DNA from: JAWOJB01 sp046484325
GTDB lineage: Bacteria > Actinomycetota > Acidimicrobiia > Spongiisociales > ZC4RG35
Direction of reading: 5' to 3'
DNA length: 33,469 bases
NCBI GenBank assembly: GCA_046484325.1
Contig: JAWOJB010000086.1
Span: 1-33,469, forward strand
Shown: positions 1-7,372 of the stretch, one piece after another
Numbering within the stretch: position 1 is the first letter of the stretch
Layout of the letters: each line of letters starts with the position of its first letter
Program-made: the position numbers and the translations under genes
The notes under the pieces: generated by a model
What the model saw: the letters and a program-made list of their open reading frames with translations, nothing else
What the model was told of the DNA's origin: nothing
Databases searched by the model: none

Positions 1-20
1 CGGCTCCTGGATACTGCTTT

Positions 21-914
21 CTACTTCTTCCCACGCTGGATGGCCGCAATCCTCATCCGCAATGCGTTGAGCTTGATGAAGCCTTCGGCGTCGGCCTGGT
101 TGTAGACCTCGTCGGCCTCGAAGGTGGCGAAATCGACGTTGAAGAGCGAATCGGTCTCCGACTGGCGTCCCACCACGCGGCAGTGCCCCTTGTAGAGTTT
201 GATGCGGGCGACGCCGTTGACGCTCTGCTGGGTCTGATCGATGAGAGCCTGCAGGGCGAGGCGTTCGGGGGAGAACCAGTAGCCGTTGTAGACGATGGCG
301 GCGTAGCGCGGCATGAGGGAGTCGCGAAGGTGCATGACCTCGCGATCCATGGTGATCGATTCGACGCCGCGATGCGCTTCCTCCAGAATCGTGCCGCCGG
401 GGGTTTCGTACACGCCGCGGCTCTTCATCCCCACATAACGGTTCTCCAGCAGGTCGACGCGGCCGATGCCGTGCTTGCCGCCGAGCTCGTTGAGTTTGGC
501 CAGGAGGTTGGCAGGCGAGAGGCGCTCGCCGTTGACGGCCACAGCGTCCCCCTTCTCGAAGGCGATCTCGACGTATTCGGCTTGATCGGGAGCGTCTTCG
601 GGGCGAACGGTGAGGGCGTACATCTCCTCGGGCGCTTCGGCCCACGGATTTTCAAGGACCGCTCCTTCGAAGGAGATGTGCAGCAGGTTACGGTCCGAAC
701 TCCAGGGGCGCGCCTTGGTCACCGGGATATGGATATCGTGCTTCTTGGCGTAGGCGATGAGAGCCTCGCGGCTGTTCAGATCCCATTCGCGCCAGGGAGC
801 GATAACGGTGATGGCCGGATCGAAGTGGTAGTAGGCGAGCTCGAAGCGCACCTGGTCGTTCCCCTTGCCGGTGGCGCCGTGGGAGACGGCATCGGCCCCT
901 TCCTTTTTGGCGAT
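21..914 (-). CDS. argG: Argininosuccinate synthase, 5'-truncated
   Basis: ArgG joins citrulline and aspartate using ATP to make argininosuccinate, the penultimate step of cytosolic arginine synthesis. The reading frame is open from the TAG at 21-23 up to about 914 and encodes roughly 297 residues, the C-terminal two-thirds of a protein normally near 400-450. Seen motifs are SHGATGKGNDQVRFEL near the upstream end, VIAPWREWDL, GIGRVDLLENRYVGMKSRG, ETPGGTIL and the closing GFIKLNALRMR. The ATP-binding N-terminus (the AYSGGLDTS-type loop) is missing. Continuing upstream, ...IAKKEGAD is followed at once by a TAA and by AT-rich foreign-looking sequence, so the gene is cut at about 914. G+C is about 61% in the first 120 bases, lower than the rest of the window. 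Identity is secure; the truncation is probably a misassembly rather than a biological pseudogene. Confidence 0.93.
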   Translation of the reverse strand: MAKKEGADAVSHGATGKGNDQVRFELAYYHFDPAITVIAPWREWDLNSREALIAYAKKHDIHIPVTKARPWSSDRNLLHISFEGAVLENPWAEAPEEMYALTVRPEDAPDQAEYVEIAFEKGDAVAVNGERLSPANLLAKLNELGGKHGIGRVDLLENRYVGMKSRGVYETPGGTILEEAHRGVESITMDREVMHLRDSLMPRYAAIVYNGYWFSPERLALQALIDQTQQSVNGVARIKLYKGHCRVVGRQSETDSLFNVDFATFEADEVYNQADAEGFIKLNALRMRIAAIQRGKK

Positions 915-1104
915 TTAGACTTTCAGCTGTATCAGTTTTACTGATTGGAATTTCTTTTTGATTAAGTATTGGACCAGTATCTACGCCTGCATCCATCTTC
1001 ATGATGGTAATACCAGTTTTTTCATCACCATGGCGAATTGCTGACTGGATAGGAGCTGCTCCTCGCCAACGTGGTAATAATGATCCGTGAACGTTGACCC
1101 AGGC
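915..1104 (-). pseudogene. fmt: Internal fragment of methionyl-tRNA formyltransferase
   Basis: About 60 codons on the minus strand read as the middle of Fmt, the enzyme that formylates initiator Met-tRNA using 10-formyl-tetrahydrofolate. The diagnostic stretch is NVHGSLLPRWRGAAPIQ, followed by GDEKTGITIMKMDAGVDTGPIL. It ends abruptly after ...DTAESL at about 915, where argG begins in the same orientation. On the other side it meets the leader of the tyrosine phenol-lyase gene near 1095-1104. G+C is about 41% by hand count over 915-1095, against about 70% to the right and about 60% to the left. No start, stop or remaining Fmt domains are present, so this cannot be a working gene. It most likely comes from a different genome joined during assembly; transfer followed by decay is much less likely. 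Confidence 0.85.
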
Positions 1105-1137
1105 CTTCGAGGCCGTGTGACCGAGGAGGAGGCGAAC

Positions 1138-2538
1138 GTGCAGGACCGCCGCCGCAGCTGGGCCGAGCCCTGGAAGGTGAAGATGGTGGAGCCGATCCGG
1201 ATGACCACCCGCGAGGAGCGGGAGGCGTCCATCCGGTCGGCCGGCTACAACACCTTCCTCCTGCGGTCCGACGATGTCTACATCGACCTCCTCACCGACT
1301 CCGGCACCTCGGCGATGTCCGATCGCCAGTGGTCGGCGCTCATGCTGGGAGACGAGGCCTACGCCGGAGCCAGGAGCTACTACCACCTCGAGGATGCGGT
1401 CCGGGAGGTGTACGGATACGAGGAGCTCATCCCCACCCACCAGGGCCGGGGCGCCGAGCACATCCTCAGCCAGATCCTGATCTCCGAGGGCGACGTGATC
1501 CCGGGGAACATGTACTTCACCACCACCAAGTTCCACCAGGAGTACGCGGGCGGGCGGTTCGTCGACGTCATCATCGACGAGGCCCACGATCCCTACTCGG
1601 ATCATCCCTTCAAGGGGAACGTCGACCTCGACAAGCTGCGGCGGGTAATCGAAGAGGTGGGGGCGGACCGGATCCCGTACATCTCGGTGGAGACGAACGT
1701 CAACATGGCCGGCGGGCAGCCGATGTCGATGGCCAATCTGTCCGCCGTCCACGAACTGTGCGGCAGCCACGGCATCCTCGTGATGCTCGACGCCACCCGA
1801 GCGCTCGAGAACGCCTGGTTCATCAAGCAGCGCGAGGGCGGCTACGAGGACCGGAGCGTCAGGGAGATCCTGCTCGAGATCTGCTCCCACTCGGACGGCG
1901 CCACCGTGTCGTCCAAGAAGGACAACCTCGTCAACATCGGCGGGTTCCTCGCCTTACGCGACCCCGATCTCGCCCGCAAGGCCCGCGCCCTGCTCGTCGC
2001 CTTCGAGGGGCTCCACACCTACGGCGGGATGTCGGGCCGGGACATGGAGGCGCTCGCCCAGGGCATCCGCGAGATGGTCGAGACCGATGACCACGTGCGG
2101 ACGCGGGTCGGCCAGGTCGAATACCTCGGGCACAACCTCCTCAAGGCGGGGGTGCCGGTGGTCCGGCCCATCGGCGGCCACGGGGTGTTCCTCGACGCAC
2201 GGGCGATCCTCGAGCACCTCCCCCAGCACGACCTGCCCGCCCAGTCCCTCGCCGCCGCCATCTACCTCGACTCGGGGGTCAGGGGCATGGAGCGCGGGGT
2301 GGTCTCGGCGGGTCGCGATCCCGAGACCGGCGACCATCACTACCCCAAGCTCGAGCTCGTGCGGCTCACCATCCCCCGCCGGGTCTACACCCAGGCGCAC
2401 ATGGACGTGGTCACCGAGTCGGTGGTCGAGGTCTACGAGCGGCGGGAGGAGATCGGCGGGCTGCGGTTCACCTACGAGCCGGAGGAGCTCCGCTTCTTCC
2501 AGGCCCGCTTCGAACCCATCACCCCCTGGCGCTTCTGA
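1138..2538 (+). CDS. tpl: Tyrosine phenol-lyase (PLP-dependent beta-eliminating lyase)
   Basis: This enzyme converts L-tyrosine (and related substrates) to phenol, pyruvate and ammonia. The 466-residue product matches the family's usual length. Visible features are HQGRGAE (near 101-107), NMYFTTT (124-130), DATR (218-221), the PLP-lysine motif SSKKD (Lys near 261) and VRGMERG (381-387). The Thr in YFT and the Arg in MER match Thr124 and Arg381 of Citrobacter tyrosine phenol-lyase; tryptophanases differ at these sites, so tryptophanase is the less likely reading. The GTG at 1138 is chosen because a GAGGAGGAGG ribosome site at 1123-1132 lies five bases upstream and the N-terminus then aligns with the family. 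An in-frame ATG at 1087 is rejected because it lies in the foreign joint. The gene converges on the next one, with a palindromic repeat between them. The native promoter has been lost at the joint. Confidence 0.92.
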   Translation: MQDRRRSWAEPWKVKMVEPIRMTTREEREASIRSAGYNTFLLRSDDVYIDLLTDSGTSAMSDRQWSALMLGDEAYAGARSYYHLEDAVREVYGYEELIPTHQGRGAEHILSQILISEGDVIPGNMYFTTTKFHQEYAGGRFVDVIIDEAHDPYSDHPFKGNVDLDKLRRVIEEVGADRIPYISVETNVNMAGGQPMSMANLSAVHELCGSHGILVMLDATRALENAWFIKQREGGYEDRSVREILLEICSHSDGATVSSKKDNLVNIGGFLALRDPDLARKARALLVAFEGLHTYGGMSGRDMEALAQGIREMVETDDHVRTRVGQVEYLGHNLLKAGVPVVRPIGGHGVFLDARAILEHLPQHDLPAQSLAAAIYLDSGVRGMERGVVSAGRDPETGDHHYPKLELVRLTIPRRVYTQAHMDVVTESVVEVYERREEIGGLRFTYEPEELRFFQARFEPITPWRF

Positions 2539-2551
2539 CCCCGATCGGACC

Positions 2552-2599
2552 AACCCAGGGCTGGGGAACACGGAAATCGTGTTCCCCGGCCCACGGTTC
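2552..2599 (+). repeat. 48-bp palindromic intergenic repeat, copy 1
   Basis: The core is an inverted repeat with outer arms of the form AACCnnGGGC/GCCCnnGGTT. Inside these lies a perfect 10-bp stem GGGGAACACG (2563-2572 with 2578-2587) closed by a GAAAT loop. It begins 13 bases after the tpl stop and ends 8 bases before the stop of the convergent small gene, so it could act as a two-way terminator, although no U-tract follows. The same element recurs at 3791, 16441 and 19665. Confidence 0.9.
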
Positions 2600-2607
2600 A
2601 TCGGCCG

Positions 2608-2964
2608 TCACGACCCCCGGGGCGGGATCCCGCTCTCCACGGATCGGTACAGCCGGAATACCTCATCGCCTCGCCGCTCCTCGTCGACGAATCCCAGGAA
2701 ATCCCGGGCGAGGCCGGTGAAGGCGCCGCCCGAGTCACCCGCCGCCCGCCGCAGATCCGGCGGCCGGTCGGTGTGATACCGCCAGAGTTGGTGGTACTCG
2801 CTCTGCTCTCCCGATCCCCGCCAGATGGGCAGGTAGGTCCCGAGGTACTCGTACGTGGGCGGGGCCAGCTCCACGAACGACGCCTCATGGTCGACCAGCC
2901 ATCGACGGAACTCGTCGGCGCGCTGGGCCTTGACGAAGAACCCCCAGTCCGACAGCAACGCCAT
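2608..2964 (-). CDS. Uncharacterised 118-residue protein
   Basis: I do not recognise this gene. The product starts MALLSDWGFFVKAQRADEF and is soluble, acidic and rich in Trp/Tyr/Phe (WLVDHEASF, YEYLGTYLPIWRG, YHQLWRYH). There is no signal peptide or membrane segment. Its size and the alternating aromatic strands with an early helix would suit a dimeric alpha-beta barrel protein of the NIPSNAP/EthD/antibiotic-monooxygenase kind, but that is only a guess. The ATG at 2964 is preferred to an upstream in-frame start at 3081, because the longer form would overlap the phosphorylase gene and adds low-complexity Arg/Ser sequence. It lies 49 bases downstream of deoD on the same strand and may be the last gene of that operon. 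Confidence 0.6.
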   Translation of the reverse strand: MALLSDWGFFVKAQRADEFRRWLVDHEASFVELAPPTYEYLGTYLPIWRGSGEQSEYHQLWRYHTDRPPDLRRAAGDSGGAFTGLARDFLGFVDEERRGDEVFRLYRSVESGIPPRGS

Positions 2965-3013
2965 GTCCGCAACCCTACGGGATCGCGCCGGGCGGCGTCG
3001 GGCCCGGAGGGGC

Positions 3014-3733
3014 TCAGATCCCGGCGTCGACGTGGAGGGCGCGAAGCGCGATGCGCACCATGTCGTCGAGGCTCCGCTCACGCTCCTCGGACGAGGTCCA
3101 CTCCCCGGTGCGGACGTGGTCCGAGACGGTGAGGACCGACAGCGCCCTCGCCCCCCGCTCCGCCGCCACGCCGTAGAGGCCCGCCGTCTCCATCTCCACC
3201 GCCAGCACGCCCATCCGCTCCATCACGTCGAAGGCATCCGGGTGCGGGTTGTAGAACAGGTCGGCCGTATGGACGTTCCCGACCCTCACCGTAACCCCGA
3301 CCTGGCCGGCGGCGTCGACCGCCGCCCGGACGAGGTCGAAGTCGGCAACGGCGGCGAAGTCCCACCCCGCGTATCTCGCCCGGTTGGTCGACGAGTCGGT
3401 GCAGGCGCCGGCTGCCACGACCACGTCGTGCAATCGGATGTCGGACAGGATGCCGCCGCAGGAGCCGACCCTCACCAGGCGCCGGCACCCATAGACGTCG
3501 ATGAGCTCGGTGGCATAGATGGAGGCCGAGGGGATGCCCATCCCGGTCCCCATCACCGACACCGGCATTCCCTCGTGGGTTCCAGTGAACCCGAGCATGT
3601 TGCGGACCGCGGTGACCTGGCGAACGCCCTGGAGGAAGCTGGTGGCGATGTGCTCGGCCCGGAGCGGGTCGCCCGGGAGGAGAACGGCCTCGGCGAAGTC
3701 ACCGGGCTCGGCGGAGTTGTGGGGCGTGGGCAT
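3014..3733 (-). CDS. deoD: Purine-nucleoside phosphorylase, DeoD type
   Basis: This cytosolic enzyme splits purine (deoxy)nucleosides with phosphate, giving the free base and (deoxy)ribose 1-phosphate. The 239-residue product follows the E. coli DeoD pattern along its whole length: MPTPHN with His5, LLPGDPLRA (19-26, phosphate loop), MLGFTGT, MGTGMGIPS, RVGSCGG (88-94), GACTDS, VEMETAG (179-185, ribose binding) and VSDHVRT with the catalytic-type Asp205. The ATG at 3733 gives exactly the family N-terminus; the frame stays open upstream through a palindromic repeat but without family similarity. It lies downstream of a BMP-type ABC importer on the same strand. This supports a nucleoside uptake and phosphorolysis unit, and identifies purine nucleosides as the likely transported ligand. 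Confidence 0.96.
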   Translation of the reverse strand: MPTPHNSAEPGDFAEAVLLPGDPLRAEHIATSFLQGVRQVTAVRNMLGFTGTHEGMPVSVMGTGMGIPSASIYATELIDVYGCRRLVRVGSCGGILSDIRLHDVVVAAGACTDSSTNRARYAGWDFAAVADFDLVRAAVDAAGQVGVTVRVGNVHTADLFYNPHPDAFDVMERMGVLAVEMETAGLYGVAAERGARALSVLTVSDHVRTGEWTSSEERERSLDDMVRIALRALHVDAGI

Positions 3734-3790
3734 GGGCGCGGCTCCAGGGTCGGTGGCGCCCCGACGGTAGACGAGCACCTCCGGGCGTCC

Positions 3791-3840
3791 GAACCGTGGG
3801 CCGGGGACCACGATTTCCGTGTTCCCCAGCCCTGGGTTGG
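3791..3840 (-). repeat. 48-bp palindromic intergenic repeat, copy 2
   Basis: This is the same palindrome as at 2552, in the opposite orientation. The inner stem has one mismatch (GGGGACCACG against CGTGTTCCCC) and the outer arms are conserved. It starts 3 bases beyond the stop of the upstream permease gene (3843) and lies in the 109-base gap before deoD. There it may separate importer and deoD expression or protect the 3' end of the importer mRNA. Confidence 0.9.
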
Positions 3841-3842
3841 TG

Positions 3843-4784
3843 TCAGTCGAGGACGAAGTTGGTCCCCAGGGCACCCGGGGGCTCTGGGACCAGCCTGCGA
3901 CGCAGACGCGGATACGGTTCGGTGGCGGCGCGCAGGATCCGCGAGCTCACCAGGACGAGCGCGAAGATCATGAGCGGGAACGGCAGCGAAGGCAGGATCT
4001 GGGCGAGGCCGGGGACGACCGGCTGCAGCCGCAGCGCGAGCACCTGGAGGGCGCCGAACAGGTAGCAGCCGAAGGCCACCCGGACCGGCTGCCAACCTCC
4101 GAAGATGACGATTGCGAGGGCGATCCAGCCGAAGCCCTGGGTGAGGCCCTCGGCCCACCCTGCCTTTTGATCGAGCGAGAACGCCGCCCCGCCCACGCCC
4201 ACCAGGGAGCCGCCGACCACGGTGGCGGCGTAGCGATACCACCGGACCGGTATCCCCCGGGCGTGGGCAGCCTCGGGACGCTCACCCACCGCCCGGAGCT
4301 CGAGACCCCGACGGGCCCGAGCCAGGAACAGCGCGGCCGCGACCACCAGGACCATGCTGGCGTACACGGACACGTTGTGGGAGAACAGCACCCGGCCGAC
4401 GAACGGGAGATCCGACAGCACCGGGATCGGACGGGGGCTGACCTGAGGACCGCGAAGCCGGACGAAGTCCTGGCCGAGGAAGGCCGACAGCGAGCCGCAG
4501 AGCAGGGTGAGGACGAAGCCGACCGCGATCTGATTGAGGCGCAACGTCACCCCCGACCACGCCACGATGAGCGCCACGAGGGCGGCGACCCCGGCCCCTG
4601 CCGCGAACCCGGCGACGACGGAGCCGGTGACGTAGGCGGCGGCGAAGCCCGCCATCGCCGAGAGCAGGATGGACCCATCGAGCGAGAGGTTGATGACACC
4701 CGACCGCTCGGTGATCGCCTCGCCGACGGCGGCGAAGACGAGTGGCGAGGCGGCGGCGATGATCGACGCGAGAGTCGCATCCAT
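3843..4784 (-). CDS. BMP-type ABC importer, permease subunit 2
   Basis: This is an integral membrane permease of the branched-chain-amino-acid-permease fold used by basic-membrane-protein (nucleoside) ABC importers. The 313-residue product begins MDATLASIIAAASPLVFAAVG and contains AITERSGVINLSLDG, typical of this family, followed by about eight to nine hydrophobic segments. ELRAVGERPEAAHARGIPV is the cytoplasmic loop that contacts the ATPase. GGWQPVRVAFGCYLFGAL and a basic C-terminal tail follow. Its ATG shares one base with the TGA of the preceding permease gene (TGATG), so the two are translated together as the expected heterodimer. Substrate choice cannot be read from the permease itself; purine nucleosides are inferred from the lipoprotein family and the adjacent deoD. 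Confidence 0.9.
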   Translation of the reverse strand: MDATLASIIAAASPLVFAAVGEAITERSGVINLSLDGSILLSAMAGFAAAYVTGSVVAGFAAGAGVAALVALIVAWSGVTLRLNQIAVGFVLTLLCGSLSAFLGQDFVRLRGPQVSPRPIPVLSDLPFVGRVLFSHNVSVYASMVLVVAAALFLARARRGLELRAVGERPEAAHARGIPVRWYRYAATVVGGSLVGVGGAAFSLDQKAGWAEGLTQGFGWIALAIVIFGGWQPVRVAFGCYLFGALQVLALRLQPVVPGLAQILPSLPFPLMIFALVLVSSRILRAATEPYPRLRRRLVPEPPGALGTNFVLD

Positions 4785-5854
4785 CAGGGGCCGCCTCCCC
4801 CGCCGGGTGCCCACACGGACGGCGCCGGGGCCCCGGCCGACCCGGCCCGCTCCCCCCGCCGCGTCTGCCAACCGCCGACCAGGAGCGCCACCAGGACCAG
4901 CGTGCCCTGGATCACACCGCCCAGCGAGGAGTTGAGGTCGAGGCGGAGGTCGAGCTGGGAGGATCCCACCGAGATCGCCGCGAAGAAGAAGGCGATCGGC
5001 CCCACCCACCGGATCGAATAGCCGGCGAGCAACACGACGAGGATCGCGAGAAACCCACGTCCTCCCCCGATCGCCGGCACCAACTTGTGCTGGACGCCGA
5101 TGGCCAGCACCCCGCCGGCGACACCGGCCAGCCCTCCGCCGATGCCGAATGCCCCCATCATGACCGCTTCGGCCCTCAGTCCGATGAGCCGGGCCGACTC
5201 GATGTTGCTCCCCACCGCCCGGAGGTCGAGGCCGAGGCTGGTCCGGGCGAGCAGCCATCCGATGAGGCCGAGCCCCCCCAGCGCGAGCAGCACCGCCGGA
5301 AGGGAAAGCCGAGTCGAGGCGATCGTCGGGAGCCACACGTCCATCCGGAAGAGGTCGGTTCCCGAGGTCGAGGCGATCCCCGCCCGCTTCCAGGGGCCGA
5401 TGATGAGATAGGTGGCGAAGGCCTGGGCGACGAAGCCGAGGCCGAGGCCGCCGAAGATCTCGTTGATCCCCCACCGAACCCGCAACACTCCGGCCAGGCC
5501 GGCCCACAGCGCCCCCCCCAGCATGCCGGCGAGCAGGGCGGCGACCATGACGATCCACCCCGGCCCGGGCATGGTCCGAGCCACCCAGGTGGCGGCGATG
5601 GCGCCGGCGATGATCTGGCCCTCGACACCGATGTTCCAGAGGCCGGCCTTGAAGGTGACGACGAGGCCGGCGGCCGCCAGGGCCAGCGGGACCCAGGCGG
5701 TGATGGTGTCGGCCAGCTTGGCCACCGACCCGACCGAACCGGTCACGATGACGCCGAGAGCCTGGATCGGCGGAGCGCCGACGACCACGAGCAACAGCAT
5801 CGAGAAGGCGACCGCGCCGAGCACCGGGAGCACCAGCCGGCGGGCCGCGGTCAT
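4784..5854 (-). CDS. BMP-type ABC importer, permease subunit 1
   Basis: This 356-residue integral membrane permease is the partner of the one encoded just downstream. It starts MTAARRLVLPVLGAVAFSMLLL with a first membrane segment, followed by the family pattern FKAGLWNIGVEGQIIAGAIAA near residues 66-86 and WGINEIFGGLGLGFVAQAF. The ATPase-contact loop is DLRAVGSNIESARLIGL, and several further hydrophobic spans follow. The C-terminus is Gly/Pro/Ala-rich and cytoplasmic. The ATG at 5854 overlaps the ATPase stop by four bases (ATGA). In-frame codons further upstream lie inside the ATPase gene and are not used. Together with the ATPase and the lipoprotein it completes a canonical four-gene importer. 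Confidence 0.91.
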   Translation of the reverse strand: MTAARRLVLPVLGAVAFSMLLLVVVGAPPIQALGVIVTGSVGSVAKLADTITAWVPLALAAAGLVVTFKAGLWNIGVEGQIIAGAIAATWVARTMPGPGWIVMVAALLAGMLGGALWAGLAGVLRVRWGINEIFGGLGLGFVAQAFATYLIIGPWKRAGIASTSGTDLFRMDVWLPTIASTRLSLPAVLLALGGLGLIGWLLARTSLGLDLRAVGSNIESARLIGLRAEAVMMGAFGIGGGLAGVAGGVLAIGVQHKLVPAIGGGRGFLAILVVLLAGYSIRWVGPIAFFFAAISVGSSQLDLRLDLNSSLGGVIQGTLVLVALLVGGWQTRRGERAGSAGAPAPSVWAPGGGGGP

Positions 5855-7305
5855 GCCGTCCGCCTCCCGCCGATGAGCGCGCCGAGACGAAGCGGATCCA
5901 CCGTCGCCGCCTCCACCACCTCGAGGATCCGGCCATCGAAGAACACGGCGATCCGGTGGCAATAGCGGATGAGCTCGTCGAGATCGGCCGAGGACACGAC
6001 GATCGCGGTCCCGTGCTCGGCTCGCTCGAGCAGGAGTCGCCAGACGTCGTTGGCGGACTCGATGTCGAGGCCCCGGGTGGGCTCTTCGAGCAGCAGCAAA
6101 CGCACCTCGTCGGGCATCATCGCCAGGAGGACCCGCTGCTGATTCCCGCCCGAGAGGTCGTCGACCGCCGACCCCGGCCTACCGACCACGTGGTACCGCT
6201 CGATGGCGGCCCGGGCGTCGGCGTCGGCGGCGTCCCAGTCGATCACCCCTCCTCCGGGCCGGGCGAGGCGCACATGCTCGGTCACGGTCAGGCCGGGGAA
6301 CAGGCCTTCCTCCAGCCGACCCGCCGGCAGATAGTGGAGGCCGAGCGCCCTCAGCCGCCGGTAGGCCAGCCCGGTCACATCGACCCCTGCGAGCTCCACC
6401 CGCCCGGCGTGGGGGCGGTCGAGCCCGGACACGGCCCGCAACAGCGCCCGCTGGCCGCTCCCCGCCAGCCCGGCCAGCCCAACCACCTCGCCGGCCCTCA
6501 CGTCGAGGGTCGCCTGCTCCACCCGCCGACGGCCCGCGTGCGACGCGAGATCTCTCACCGCAAGCACGGTCGCGCCGATCGGCCCCCGGTCGGCCGCCTG
6601 CACCGCCACCTGCTTGCCGAACATCAGGCCCACGAGGTCCGGGGCGGGGCACGGGAGATCGCGATCACCCACGATCCGGCCCGAGCGCATCACCGACACC
6701 CGTGCGCAGAGCTCTTCCACCTCCTCGAGCTTGTGCGACACGAAGAGCACGATGAGTCCCTCGCCCGCCAGCAGGCGGAGCGCCTCGAACAGGGCCTGCC
6801 GCTGTCCGGTCGAGATCCCGCTCGTCGGCTCATCCAGGATCAGCACCCGGATCCCCAGGGCGAGCAGTCGCACGATCTCGAGCTGCTGCCGCTCGCCCAC
6901 CGACAGGCTGCGGGCCTCGCGCTCGGGATCGAGCCGGAACCCGAGCCGGCCGGCCCCCTCTTCCAGTTCGGCCCCGGCCCGGCTTCGGTCGCCGTCGGCC
7001 CGTCCCAGCACGTAATTGTCGAGCACCGAGAACGGCAGGCACACGAGAGGATCCTGGTGGAGCATCCCGATCCCGGCATCGACCGCGGCTCGGGGGGACC
7101 CCAGCCGGATGGGGTATCCGTCGAGCCGGACCTCGCCGTGGTCGGCCGGCTGATACCCCGACAGGATCTTCATCAGCGTGGACTTGCCGGCGCCGTTCTC
7201 CCCGAGCACGGCGTGCAACGAGCCGGGCTCGACGAGCAGGCTCACCTGGTCGTTGGCGACCACCTGCCCGAATCGCTTGGTGACCTGTCGGACGTCGAGG
7301 CTCAT
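5851..7305 (-). CDS. BMP-type ABC importer, double-domain ATPase
   Basis: This 484-residue protein has two ABC ATPase domains in tandem and powers uptake through the two downstream permeases. Domain 1 has Walker A GENGAGKST (35-43), signature LSVGERQQ and Walker B ILDEPTSGI. Domain 2 has a degenerate P-loop (GLAGSGQRALL), signature LSGGNQQRVLLA and LLLLEEPTRGLD. Asymmetric domains with one poor P-loop are normal for sugar/nucleoside-type ATPases such as RbsA and YufO. The ATG at 7305 gives the family N-terminus MSLDVRQVTKRFG. A strong stem-loop occupies the 67-base gap between the lipoprotein gene and this start. Its position between lipoprotein and permeases fixes its role; the substrate is inferred from context. 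Confidence 0.94.
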   Translation of the reverse strand: MSLDVRQVTKRFGQVVANDQVSLLVEPGSLHAVLGENGAGKSTLMKILSGYQPADHGEVRLDGYPIRLGSPRAAVDAGIGMLHQDPLVCLPFSVLDNYVLGRADGDRSRAGAELEEGAGRLGFRLDPEREARSLSVGERQQLEIVRLLALGIRVLILDEPTSGISTGQRQALFEALRLLAGEGLIVLFVSHKLEEVEELCARVSVMRSGRIVGDRDLPCPAPDLVGLMFGKQVAVQAADRGPIGATVLAVRDLASHAGRRRVEQATLDVRAGEVVGLAGLAGSGQRALLRAVSGLDRPHAGRVELAGVDVTGLAYRRLRALGLHYLPAGRLEEGLFPGLTVTEHVRLARPGGGVIDWDAADADARAAIERYHVVGRPGSAVDDLSGGNQQRVLLAMMPDEVRLLLLEEPTRGLDIESANDVWRLLLERAEHGTAIVVSSADLDELIRYCHRIAVFFDGRILEVVEAATVDPLRLGALIGGRRTA

Positions 7306-7322
7306 GGGTGCGTGTGGGTGAC

Positions 7323-7357
7323 GATGGCGGGGGGAGCCGTTCGCTCCCCCCGCCATC
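7323..7357 (-). promoter_or_regulatory. 15-bp perfect stem-loop after the lipoprotein gene
   Basis: The arms at 7323-7337 and 7343-7357 are perfectly complementary (15 bp, GC-rich) with a 5-base loop, 15 bases past the stop of the binding-protein gene and 18 bases before the ATPase start. No T-run follows on the minus strand. It is therefore better read as an mRNA-stabilising or partial-termination hairpin that keeps binding-protein levels above those of the membrane subunits than as a full terminator. The role is inferred. Confidence 0.6.
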
Positions 7358-7372
7358 CCATCGGTTGCAGGA

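Noticed and set aside
183..944. 253-codon plus-strand frame opposite argG
   Set aside because: It mirrors argG codons, has no motif of its own and runs across the chimeric joint.
1087..1137. Longer tyrosine phenol-lyase from the ATG at 1087
   Set aside because: The first bases belong to the fmt/chimera joint, and the strong ribosome site at 1123-1132 points to the GTG at 1138.
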